Source: Litsea cubeba (taxonomy: Eukaryota > Streptophyta > Magnoliopsida > Laurales > Lauraceae). From it: a stretch of 64,000 bases of DNA. The notes under the pieces were generated by a model. It did not search any database and was not told where the DNA came from. It was given only the letters and a program-made list of their open reading frames with translations. The stretch is taken from positions 59,659,772 through 59,723,771 of the forward strand of contig CM022952.1 in assembly GCA_012931725.1 (NCBI GenBank). The letters run 5' to 3'. Both the position numbers and the translations under genes were made by a program. This document shows positions 46,443 to 56,630 of the stretch, piece after piece; within the stretch, counting starts at the first letter, position 1, and each line of letters opens with the position of its first letter.

Positions 46443-49400
46443 ATGGCAGTCAATACAGGGAATATGAAAGCACCTCTGTTTGATGGTTCTAATTACTCCT
46501 TTTGGAAGATTAGGATGCAAGCCTTCATCAAATCACTTGGCTATGATGTTTGGGAGGCTGTCAGAGTCGGTTACAATGCTGCCACCATACCCAATGATAC
46601 TGCATCGAAGAAGTTGGCAGACAACGACTCCAAGGCGCAGAATGCACTCTTTAGTGGCCTTGTGGACAGCGAGCTTGTCAAAGTAATTGCATGCAAAACA
46701 GCCAAGGAAATTTGGGACAAGTTGCAAAGCATACATGAAGGTGATGAGAAGATTAAAGAGGCCAAATTACAAACCCATCGCTCTCAATTTGAATCTCTTC
46801 GCATGGAGGAAAGCGAGAATGTTGACTCGTATATGCAACGAGTGAATGAAGTCACGAATGACATTCGTGGACTAGGGGAGGAGATTAAAGAGCCGGTCAT
46901 CGTCAAAAAGGTTCTAAGATCTCTTCTTCCCCGGTTTGATTCAAAAGTCTCAGCCATCGAAGAAGCCAAAGATCTGAATGCATTTTCCATGGATGAATTA
47001 CATGGTTCTCTAACTGCCTATGAGATGCGCATAGGAAAAACGTCTTCATCTGATAAAGAAGCGGCCTTCAAAGTTCAGAAAAAGGCAAAAGAGACTGCTG
47101 GTCATGATTCTGATACTGATGATGATGAGCTTGAGGCTCAATTTGTTAGAAAGTTGAAGAAAGGAAGCATTGGCAAGTACAAAGGGAAGCTACCCTTTAA
47201 ATGCTTCAATTGTGGAGGTATTGGTCACTTTGCTGCGAAGTGTCCCCTAAAAGAAGACAATGATAATGACTCTTATGCTGAAAAGAGTAAAGGAAAGAGA
47301 AATTTTAGAAAAAGGGGCAAAGCTAAAAACTTTCTATGTCAACAAGATGACAGCACGTCTGAAACTTCAGACGATGATGAATCAACCGAAGCTCTCTTCA
47401 TGGTCACTGTTGAAGAAGAAGAAGAGCTAGATCCGGAAGAGGATGAGGAGGCTGAAGTCAATCTTGAAGAGGAACTCATAGCCGCACTTGAGGAGCTAAG
47501 CATAGAACGCAAATCAAGTAAGAAAAATCTGAAACTTCTCCATGAATCTGAAAGTTCTATTATTGCTTTGAAAACTCAAGTAGAAGAATATAAAAGAATG
47601 GTAGAAGTCCTTGAAAACCAAATAAGTATCAAAAAGGAAGAGGCTATGAAACTTGAAACTGAGATCGCTAGAGCAAAGGCTGAAAATTTGGAAAATAGCA
47701 AAAACCTCAAAGCGCTCCAAGCGATTGAAGGGACTATGAAACTCAATGAACTACTGAAAGTTCAAAGACCTGCCCACTTCAGATTTGGTCTAGGATTTGA
47801 GAAAGGTGAATCCTCTAAGATTGCACCTCCTGAAAAGAAAAGGTTTGTGAAGCAAGTCACTGCACCTTCTAACTCTATGAAGCCCACTCAACCTAGAAAG
47901 GAGTCCATTCCTGTTAGAAAGGTAATGAAGACTAACCAGCCACAAAGAAGATACAAATTCTATGGTTATTGCTTTCATTGTAATATGTTTGGACATAAAA
48001 GAGCTGATTGTAGATTCTATGTTAGAAACAGCCCACTTGTGACTAGGAACCCTTTTTCAATCCTAAGTAGCCACAAAATTGAGTGCTATATATGTCATAA
48101 TTATGGACACTTGGCTAGGGATTGTAGGTTGCCTATTGCTAACCAATTTCAGGTTGAAAAGAAACCCAAGTTAGTTAAGGCATGGAGGGCAAAGAAAAGG
48201 GAAGGTAATCCCAAAGAATCTCTCATTGTGCAAATGGCATTCAATGCACAAAAGAAGGCAGCACCATGGGTCCTTGATAGTGGTTGTTCAAGCCATATGA
48301 CTGGTGATAAAGAGAAATTCATCAAATTACAGCACTATGAAGGTGGTTCAGTGAAGTTTGGCAACAATGATGGTGCCAAAATCTGCGGAAAAGGTGTTAT
48401 TCAGCTTATGGCAAACAAGATCAGATCGGAAGAAGTCTTATATGTGTCTGGATTGAGACACAACCTGCTTAGTGTGAGCCAGATCTGTGACAAGGGTCAC
48501 GAAGTTATCTTCACAAAGAATGGGTTTGCCATCAAGAAGAGTAGCAACGGGAAAACAGTGGCAACTGGATCAAGAACTGCTGGAAATCTCTATACATTGT
48601 CAGATGGAGCTGAAAAGACCTGCTTGATGAGTCGGACAGAGGAAAGTTGGTTGTGGCACAAACGCCTTGGGCATCTAAGCTTTGACAACATGTCAAAGAT
48701 TTGCAATTCAAAGGCTGTAAGAGGCATGTCTAAAGTTGAAAAGCCTTCCAATCCCATTTGCGACTCTTGCCAAAAGGGAAAGCAAACGAGGGTTATGTTC
48801 AAGTCAAAGGAGCATCACTCCAAGAAACCTCTTGAACTAGTGCACACTGATCTCTGTGGACCGATGCGAACTCAAAGCACCAATGGAGATAAGTATTTCA
48901 TGTTATGCATTGATGATTATACTCGTATGACATGGGTATTGTTTCTTAAGCATAAGCATCAAGCACTTGATCGTTTTAAAGTGTTTAAAGCACAGGTTGA
49001 AAATCAATTGGAAAAACGTATCAAGATTTTAAGGTCTGATCGTGGAGGCGAGTTCACATCTGAAGAGTTCACTAAATATTGTGAACATCATGGCATTCAA
49101 AGACAGTACTCAGCCCCTAGAACTCCACAGCAAAATGGAGTTGTGGAAAGGAAGAATCGCACCGTACAAGAGATGGCTCGTACGATGCTAAGTGAAAGCA
49201 AGATGGCTGACAAGTATTGGAAAGAGGCAATTCATACGGCTGTATACATTCAAAATCGATGCTTGATCAGGCCACATGAAGTCAAAACTCCCTATGAGCT
49301 ATGGTTTGGAAGAAAAGCAACAGTCAAGCACTTCAAAGTCTTCGGCAGCAAGTGTTACATCAAGCGGCTCGAACAAAATCCGGGCAAATTTGAAGAAAGA

Positions 49401-51290
49401 GCTGACGAAGGTATATTTCTGGGTTACTCCTCTACTAGCAAGGCATATAGGTGTCTTAACAAAAGAACCAGAAAAATCATAGAAAGTGCTGATGTGAGAA
49501 TAGATGAGAATATTGAACCAAAGAAGGCAACTCATAATGACAGTCCAGTTTATGAGGACTCGAGTGAGATTGATGATGAGATGGCTGAATCTAATGATTC
49601 TGAGAAATCAAAGGATGACTCAGAAGATACTTCACCTAAGAAGCACAGCACTTGGGTAGAGCAACACCCTAAGGATCAAATCATTGGAGATCCTAAGGCA
49701 GGCGTTCAAACTAGACAAAGTGTAGTTAGTAATTACTCACTTGTGTCCACCATTGAACCCAAGACTGTGGCTGAAGCCAGTCTCGATGAAAGTTGGTTGA
49801 AATCTATGCATGAAGAGTTGGAGCAAATTGAGAAGAACTCCACATGGGAACTTGTTCCTAGACCTACTGATAAGAATGTTATTGGTACTAAATGGGTCTT
49901 TAGGAATAAGCTGAATGAAGATGGTCAAGTCATTAGAAACAAAGCAAGGTTGGTTTGTAAAGGCTATGCTCAAGTTGAAGGCATAGATTTTGAAGAGACC
50001 TTTGCACCGGTGGCTCGTCTGGAAGCTATTCGTATGTTTCTTGCATTGGCAGCATACAAAACCTTCAAGGTATTTCAGATGGACGTAAAGTCAGCTTTCT
50101 TGAATGGTTTACTTGAAGAGGAGGTCTACATTGAGCAACCTGATGGTTTTCTCATCAGCAAAAATTCAGATCTAGTGTGCAAGTTGAAAAAGGCTCTTTA
50201 TGGACTCAAACAAGCGCCAAGGGCATGGTATGCTAGGCTGGACCTATATCTCCGCAAGATCGGTTTTGAAAAAGGACTTGTTGATAGCAATCTATATGTC
50301 AAAACTGAGTTAAGCAAACAGCTGGTTGTCATTGTTTATGTTGATGACATAATCTTTGGTGGCAATAATGAGGAGATGTGCAGGAATTTTGCAGAAGAGA
50401 TGAAGAAAGAATTTGAGATGTCGATGCTTGGAGAACTAAAGTTCTTTCTTGGTTTCCAAGTTCAGCAGCTGAAACATGGCATCTTCATATCACAAATGAA
50501 GTACATTAAGGAAATGCTGAAACGGTTCAATATGGAAGACAGCAAGCCAGTGAGCACACCAATGACAACGAACACGAAGCTTAGCAAAGATGATAAGGCC
50601 TCGTCCGTTGATCATACCACCTATCGCTCTATGATATGAAGCTTGCTCTACTTGAATGCAACAAGACCAGATCTTCTACAAGCAGTATGTAAGGTTGCAC
50701 GTTTTCAAGCAGCACCAACTGAAACGCACCTTACAGCAGTGAAAAGAATCTTTCGATATCTGAAAGGTACTATGGAGCTTGGTATCTGGTATCCCAAAGG
50801 AAAATCCTTCACTCTTGTTGCATATTCTGATGCCGATTGGGCTGGATGCGTAGATGATCGCAAGAGTACTAGCGGCGGCGCATTTTATCTTGGAGAAAGA
50901 TTAGTTGCTTGGCATAGTAAGAAGCAAGACTCAGTATCCCTTTCGACAGCGGAAGCGGAATATATTGCAGCGGCAACTTGTTGTACGCAAGTGTTATGGA
51001 TGCGGCAAATGCTCTCTGATCTAGGAGTTCCTACAACGGATCCTACGCCGATCCTATGTGACAACACGAGTGCAATTCACATCTCCAAGAATCCTGTTCA
51101 GCACTCTCGAACGAAGCATGTAGCAATTCGTTATCATTTTCTTAAAGATAAAGTTGCTGATGGAGAGGTCAAGTTGGAATATGTTCCAACAACTGAGCAA
51201 GTGGCTGATATTTTCACGAAACCTCTGCCAAAGGAAGTCTTCGAGTATCTCCGGAAAAAGTTAGGAGTTACTCACTCTCCTAAACCGTAG
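46443..51290 (+). pseudogene. Copia gag-pol polyprotein (SIRE/Maximus-like), one internal stop
   Basis: Encodes capsid, protease, integrase, RT and RNase H. I chose the first ATG, 46443; the frame is also open for four codons upstream from a TTG. Domains (residues from that ATG): Copia gag from 'KAPLFDGSNYSFWK'; CCHC knuckles starting at about Cys254, Cys510 and Cys548, three where one or two are usual; acidic coiled coil about 300-450; protease 'WVLDSGCSSHM' with Asp612; integrase HTDLCGP (Asp803), RSDRGGEF (Asp866) and VVERKN (Glu902), giving D-35-E spacing; RT YVDD at 1299-1302; RNase H SDADW near 1463. A TGA at 50637-50639 (codon 1399) stands where relatives have Gly between RT and RNase H; the frame then runs on unchanged to 51290. 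Every other landmark is intact. Such a stop would remove RNase H unless read through. A one-base mutation or assembly error is the simplest reading. Confidence 0.93.
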
Positions 51291-51377
51291 GAGTTGTGCT
51301 TGAAAGGGGGAGCAATGCATTCATTGAATATCCTATTCGCTCCTCGGTTTGGTCCCTTTGGACTTGTTGTCAAAGGG

Positions 51378-51470
51378 GGAGAGATGTTATGCTATGTTAG
51401 CAAGGAGAGATGTTATGCTATGATAGCAAGGAGAGATGTTATGCTATGAAAGCTAGGGGGAGATTGTTGA
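51378..51470 (+). repeat. 28-bp tandem repeats before the polypurine tract
   Basis: Three copies of GGAGAGATGTTATGCTATG followed by a variable 'TTAGCAA/ATAGCAA/AAAGCTA'. They lie in the 3' untranslated part of the SIRE-like element, beside several AAAGGGGGAG purine blocks (51304, 51376, 51513). Confidence 0.92.
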
Positions 51471-51511
51471 GTTGAAAGTGTTGAAGTTCCAATAGTGTTG
51501 CCAACAATTCC

Positions 51512-51523
51512 AAAGGGGGAGAT
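51512..51523 (+). other. Polypurine tract of the SIRE-like element
   Basis: AAAGGGGGAGAT directly before the 3' LTR; the same 12 bases precede the 3' LTR of the surrounding gag-only element. Confidence 0.9.
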
Positions 51524-52769
51524 TGTTGGAATTTGAGATGACTTGAGAAGTCTTTTGATGAATTGAAGAAGTTAGCATCTCAAGTATTGTTTTGAGTTGG
51601 AATTCTTGTCAACACATTGTCACAAACGAGATGTTAATAGGCTAGTGTTGATAGAGCTGAAAAGAAGAAACAGAGTTCAAACAGAGTCAGGAATTCAGAA
51701 TTCCTGAAGCAGAGCACGCGGTCGACCGGGCTCCTCATGCGGTCGACCGAGAAAGAAGAAACTTGCAGAAACAGAAAAAGGCACCTCTCAGTTATTTTCG
51801 TGACACAGTGTGTCTTCGGTCGACCGGGACCCCAGGATGTCGACCGAGCTAAAAAGTTGTCTGTTTCCAGTCAGTGTCTTCGGTCGACCGGGACATCAGG
51901 ATGTCGACCGAGCTCGATAAGTGACTATTTCCAGATAGTGTATGATGTCGACCGAGCACAGTATGATGTCGACCGAGCACGGGAACCAGAGTTGCGCAGA
52001 ATTAGAAGTTTTGCACGAAAAATTCAGCACTCTTATCTAATTTGTTTGGGACTCTTTCTAAACGAATTGTAGCCTGTTTTAAACACAATTAAGGGTTACT
52101 ATAACCTATATAAAGGCATGTTTGGTTCGTTCTTAAACACACCAAGAAAATACACCAGAAGAGAAGAGAAAGAGAGAAGAGAAGAGAGAAGAGTGTGCTG
52201 TGTGCTGGTGCTGTTGCTGTGTGCTGTTGTGCTGCATCTTTCTACAGCAATTATGGACGGGATTGTGCTCTTGAAGATGGTGATTCGTCCATGAGTTAAG
52301 TGTCTCTCTTTTATGCTTTAAATTTCAATTTGTAAGGGATTGAGAGAGAGAGAATTGTAGAGGGGAAGGGCTGTAGACAGAGTTTATTGCTATTCTGTTT
52401 TTACATCAAGTTGGTGCTTGGTGTTTGGGGTTTGGTGATCCTATCTGTGGGTGCAGATAAATTGTAAAGGGAGTCGGTGCTTCCTAGATAGTTGGTGCTA
52501 TCTGAAACTAAAGGGAGTAGGTGCTTCCTAGATAGTTGGTGCTATCTGAAACTAAGGGTTGGTGCTCTTTGTCGTTGGTGCGACTAAATAAGATTCAGAT
52601 CTGTCCTGGATTGGTGTTCGGACAGTCTTTGAACCGTGGACGTAGCCTTTCGGTGAACCACGTTAAATCTGGTGTCATTGTGTGATTTGACTTGTTTTGT
52701 TGTTGAATTGGACCTGTTTTTAGAAATCACTGATTCACCCCCCCCTCTCAGTGATCGCGGTATCCAACA
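51524..52769 (+). repeat. 3' LTR of the SIRE-like element
   Basis: 1246 bp, matching the 5' LTR nearly base for base, including GTCGAC sites (51718-51980; the site that is GTTGAC in the 5' copy is GTCGAC here), TATA box and end GTATCCAACA. Confidence 0.95.
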
Positions 52770-52816
52770 TTGATTTGGTGTAAAAACCTAGAGTCAATAC
52801 CCTAGTTGTGTACCCC

Positions 52817-54265
52817 ATGAAAATCATTAGAATGGATTCCACTAGTTTAGACTTTGTAGATTCTTTGGTAGATTCTTCTAGACCCCTCCTTCTTCCCACT
52901 ATTAGAGATTCAAACAATGAATTTAAAGAATCTCAATTTGAATTAAAAGAGGAAGAAAATGATGAAAATGATAATAACATTGAAAAAGCTTATGAGGATT
53001 TGTGCACATTATCCTTAGAGCTTTCTAAGAAGAATAGAAGATTAAAAGAAGAATCTAAAAGACTAAACCAAGAATTAGTCTCTTCAAAAGATGAACTTAG
53101 AGAAAAAGAAGAATTAATAAATTGTGCAGAATCTAAGTTCATGATCTCTTTGCATAATCTATCTAATATTAAAGATGATCTAAGAGAATCAAAGATAGAT
53201 TATGATAATCTTAATAAGGAAAATTCAAAACTAAGAGATCAATTAAAAAGGCAAGATGAAAACATTAACAACCTAGAATCCAAGTTAACCATTTCTATGG
53301 AAAATTTATCTAATGCACAAATTAAGATAAAAACTCTAGAACTTGGATCTAATGTTATCAATGAAGTTAAATTTGAATTAAAACTTGCCCATGAAGAGCT
53401 AAACAAATTTAAGGGAATTGAAAATGAAGTTACAAAAGTTAAAAATGAAAATTCAACCCTTAAAGAACAAGTCACTCAACTTGAAACCTACAAACAAAAG
53501 TATCAGTGCAAATTTACCCAAAGTGAAGAAAGATTTGAAAAGTTATTGAAATTGGGTAAATCTAAAAGAGATAGGACGGGTCTTGGATTTGATAGGAATA
53601 TTTCACATGACCCTAAGTTCACCAACACTTTTGTGAAAGGTGAGTCCTCATTCTCTAGCACTCACACTTTCTTGCCCATAACCAAATCTCATTATTGTGG
53701 TAATGAAGGGCATTTCAAATTTGAGTGCAAATTAAGAAGAAGCAATGTGTCTAAACCCATCTTTGAACCAAAGAAAGTAAAATCAAATTCTATGATGGTT
53801 AAGACACTAAAAAACAAGGAAGACTCCAAGAAGACTAAACAAGTTAAACCTATTAAAAAGGAGTCTCCTAAGATAGATTCTAAAAAGTTTAAACAAGTTA
53901 AACCAACTCTAAAAGAATCTATCAATAAAAAGCTTCTCAACCTACCTCTCATAACTCAAATGAAAGAACTTTTGAATAAAGTTGCGAAGTTAAATCTAAA
54001 ATTCAAAAGTCAAATTAAGGGAGGAAATAAGAAGAAAAGAAAAGAGAATTCATCCCCTAAGAAGAAAAGTCACCAACCTCAAAAGACTAATCACCATCCT
54101 AAGCCAAATTTAGTTAAATCTAAACATCATGGTGATAAGTCTAAATTGAAAATTTATCAAGTCAAATCTCCAATAGTTGGTAAGACTTTTAAGATGGACC
54201 TCAAAGACCCACCCTCCCAAGACCTTAGGTGGATTCCAAAAGTTATTTACTTAGTCAAACCTTAA
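52817..54265 (+). CDS. Coiled-coil gag-like protein of the non-autonomous element
   Basis: 482 residues from the ATG at 52817; GTG at 52808 is in frame upstream but less likely. Residues about 45-250 form a long Glu/Lys/Leu/Asn-rich coiled coil ('KELSKKN'-like heptads, 'SKLRDQLKRQDENINNLESK'). A 'GKSKRDRTGLGFD' segment follows, as in the middle of the SIRE-like gag (compare 'HFRFGLGFEKGESSK' in the inner element). Then comes one zinc-knuckle-like site at about 291-305, HYCGNEGHFKFEC, in which the first Cys is Ser, so it is probably unable to bind zinc normally. The tail is very Lys-rich with repeated 'KKTKQVKPIKKES' and 'KKFKQVKPTLKES'. There is no capsid-like UBN2 domain and no pol. It may coat the element's RNA or interact with a helper's gag; that is inference. 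The frame is long and AT-rich, unlike random sequence. Confidence 0.8.
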   Translation: MKIIRMDSTSLDFVDSLVDSSRPLLLPTIRDSNNEFKESQFELKEEENDENDNNIEKAYEDLCTLSLELSKKNRRLKEESKRLNQELVSSKDELREKEELINCAESKFMISLHNLSNIKDDLRESKIDYDNLNKENSKLRDQLKRQDENINNLESKLTISMENLSNAQIKIKTLELGSNVINEVKFELKLAHEELNKFKGIENEVTKVKNENSTLKEQVTQLETYKQKYQCKFTQSEERFEKLLKLGKSKRDRTGLGFDRNISHDPKFTNTFVKGESSFSSTHTFLPITKSHYCGNEGHFKFECKLRRSNVSKPIFEPKKVKSNSMMVKTLKNKEDSKKTKQVKPIKKESPKIDSKKFKQVKPTLKESINKKLLNLPLITQMKELLNKVAKLNLKFKSQIKGGNKKKRKENSSPKKKSHQPQKTNHHPKPNLVKSKHHGDKSKLKIYQVKSPIVGKTFKMDLKDPPSQDLRWIPKVIYLVKP

Positions 54266-54326
54266 GGCCTTGGACCTCATTGACCAACCTATCCTTTATA
54301 GGTAAATCTTTTTGTTGGTCATTTTG
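54266..54326 (+). other. Short spacer after the gag-like frame
   Basis: AT-rich link between the stop codon and the hairpin array. Nothing recognised. Confidence 0.5.
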
Positions 54327-55860
54327 CATTTGCATTTTGTTCTTTCTTAGTTACATTTATTAAAATGCAATGTTTATTAGTAATCAATTGATTTGTCTTC
54401 ATGTACTTATCTAGTTACATATCATGGTTTTCAAAATCATTTGATTATATTTTCAACATGTTAGATTTGCTTCTTGTTCATTTAGTTATATCTCTTGCAA
54501 CTCTATACATGTTCAATTGATTATGGTTTCAAAGCTTTATTAGCTAGATCTTTCATAATCAATTGATATTGTAAAATCATTTGTTTGGATGTATTAGTAA
54601 AATTTGTTTTGAAAAACAAATGATTTGAAACAATTTAGTTTTTCCATAGATTTCTAAGTTATATTTTCATATGGAAAATTATTGTTTTGAAAAACCAACT
54701 TGTATGTGTTTCAAATAAGTTATATCTTTTAAAATGCAAGTTGAATAGTTTTTAAATCAATTTGTATGAATCTTTGTAGTTATATTGTTTAGAATACAAA
54801 TTGATGATTGATAATGTGTTATCTTCAATTTATTCTCTTTATGCTCATTGTTGGATTTTGTTTATTTAAATGATTTGAAGATAGTATGAATGGAAATGTT
54901 TTAACTCATCATTAGTTATATTTATCAAAACATATTCCGTGTTCTCATTTCCATATGCATTTGATTATGTCTTTTTAAATATGGAAATGAATATTGTTAC
55001 AAACTATTTGCATCTTTGCTCATTTAGTTACATTCTTTATGCAAATGTTTATTTGTTCCATGTATGGTTGTGTTCTTTAAATCATTTTTGTAGTTACCAT
55101 ACTAGAATCCAAAAATCCATCTTTTGTGCTGTCTAGTCATTATATTTGAAATGGATGGTTATGATGTTGATTCATGTGCATCTTTCTTATTGATATCATT
55201 CTTATACATGTTTCAACTTCATAGTAGTGTTTTCATCATATGAACCTCTTTGAAATCCATTCCTTGAATTTCATAGTTATATCTATTGTTTGATGGATGT
55301 CTTAGATATTGAATTCATATGATTTGATACTTTGAAAATTGCATATTCTACTAAGTTATATCTCTTTATGCAATTTCGCTTGTTCATCACTATGCTCATT
55401 AGTCAAATCATTAAAAGTGATGAATAATCTTTTTATGATGCTTGTTGGAATTTTGTGTTTGTCACATGCTTGCTCTTAATCATGTTTCATGTTCAATTGG
55501 TAATCAATTGGTATCATTTTCATTTAGTATCATTTCCAATTGATATCATATCTTGAGTTTGTGATAGACCTTGTGTACATTGGATTGATCTTGATAGTCA
55601 TATATCTTTTGCTCCATGTCACATTCCTTGAGCATCATAATTTTCATGTTTGCCACCTCTCATGCTCACCTAGGTAGATCTCATGACCACCATGTTTATG
55701 TGTTCATAATCTTGGTTGGTTAATGGTTGAGGTAGGCTTCATGTTTTTGAACTTCATTTCATTCATCTTGCACATGATAGTCATATTTTATTATTGGATG
55801 AAATGATTTCAAAATTTACATAGCATATGATTTTCATAGTTATATTGATTGATGCTATGT
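54327..55860 (+). repeat. Array of about 23 short hairpins with a shared loop core
   Basis: Consecutive inverted repeats every 55-75 bp. Arms are 6-16 bp and differ from unit to unit; loops are mostly 21-32 bases and contain a variant of TAGTTATATCT. Perfect examples: 54513-54525 with 54554-54566 (13 bp), 54574-54586 with 54614-54626 (13), 54756-54767 with 54794-54805 (12), 54945-54956 with 54979-54990 (12), 55383-55391 with 55416-55424 (9), 55818-55826 with 55852-55860 (9). No protein frame. The 3' end of the array is recognisable, diverged, in the reversed relative at 11100-11785. Function unknown. Confidence 0.88.
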
Positions 55861-56250
55861 TTAGTATATCCCAATGACCTTGCCCTTTACTTTGGTAATT
55901 TGATCATATTGAGCTTTATAGTCAAATATTATTATCAATTGAATCTAATCCTTCACTTGAAGTTAACCCTCAATTGGTTAAACCATCTTCTTCTTGTACC
56001 TATTAGTTAAATCCTTGTCAAAAGTTTGACAAAAGAAGAGTATGGATTGAGGGGGAGTAAATCTTCATAGGAAGTATTAGTTTTGATCAAATTCACCCTT
56101 ATATTGGCTCTTGATACCCTTATAGCTTATTACCCATGCATGATGACCTGTTATGTACTTCATTTTCGATTTCCTTTGTTAACAGGTGCTACTAAAAGGT
56201 ATTTTCCTTGTTTCATGTGTGTAGGTTCCCCTGTTCAATTGATACCTTTG
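55861..56250 (+). other. Non-coding stretch between hairpins and purine blocks
   Basis: AT-rich with weaker inverted repeats. Contains TTGAGGGGGAGTAAA (56048-56062). Collinear with about 11030-11330 reversed. No gene. Confidence 0.55.
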
Positions 56251-56254
56251 CAAT

Positions 56255-56630
56255 TTAATGGCAAAGGGGGAGAAAGTTCTCAAGCTTAATGGCAAAAGGG
56301 GAGAAAGAATTAAGGGGGAGAAAGTGCTAAAGGTGGAGAGAATGCACATCTTGCCAAAAGGAGAGTGCATGGTCAAAGGGGAGAAATGAAGAGAAGAAAG
56401 CTTGGGAGCTAAAGAAGTTGCTTGGCCAAAGAAAGGAAGATGGAATGAAAGCTTGAAGAATGATCAAGCTCCAAGCATCAAGAAGAATGAAGAATGAAGC
56501 TAGAGCCCAAGCTAAACAAAGAGAGCATCCAAAGAAGATTTCAAGCCTAGTCCAGCCAAGGAGGAGCTGAAGACATAGTGTGGAGATTTAGTGTGAGAAA
56601 GGTTTGCCATCAAATTGCAAAGGGGGAGAT
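56255..56630 (+). repeat. Repeated polypurine blocks ending in the polypurine tract
   Basis: At least five blocks of the type AAAGGGGGAGAAAG (56264, 56287, 56312, 56373 and others) precede the true tract AAAGGGGGAGAT at 56619-56630. The reversed relative has the same series as CTCCCCCTTTG words at 10648-11035. Confidence 0.85.

Larger units (their letters stand above)
45132..52769 (+). mobile_element. Nearly intact SIRE/Maximus-like Ty1/Copia element
   Basis: LTRs 45132-46376 (1245 bp) and 51524-52769 (1246 bp), starting TGTTGGAATTTGAG and ending GTATCCAACA, with very few differences by eye. Target duplication TTGAT at 45127-45131 and 52770-52774. Primer site at 46379-46390 and polypurine tract AAAGGGGGAGAT ending at 51523. 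It carries one gag-pol frame with a single internal TGA. No envelope-like frame follows pol. Total 7638 bp, inserted just after the primer site of the gag-only element. Confidence 0.96.

Noticed and set aside
51291..51511. Envelope-like third gene of a SIRE element
   Set aside because: Only about 220 bp separate the pol stop from the polypurine tract and they hold tandem repeats, not a frame.
54327..55860. CRISPR-like array
   Set aside because: The regular spacing is superficially similar, but there is no constant repeat, each unit has its own arms, and this is a plant retroelement.
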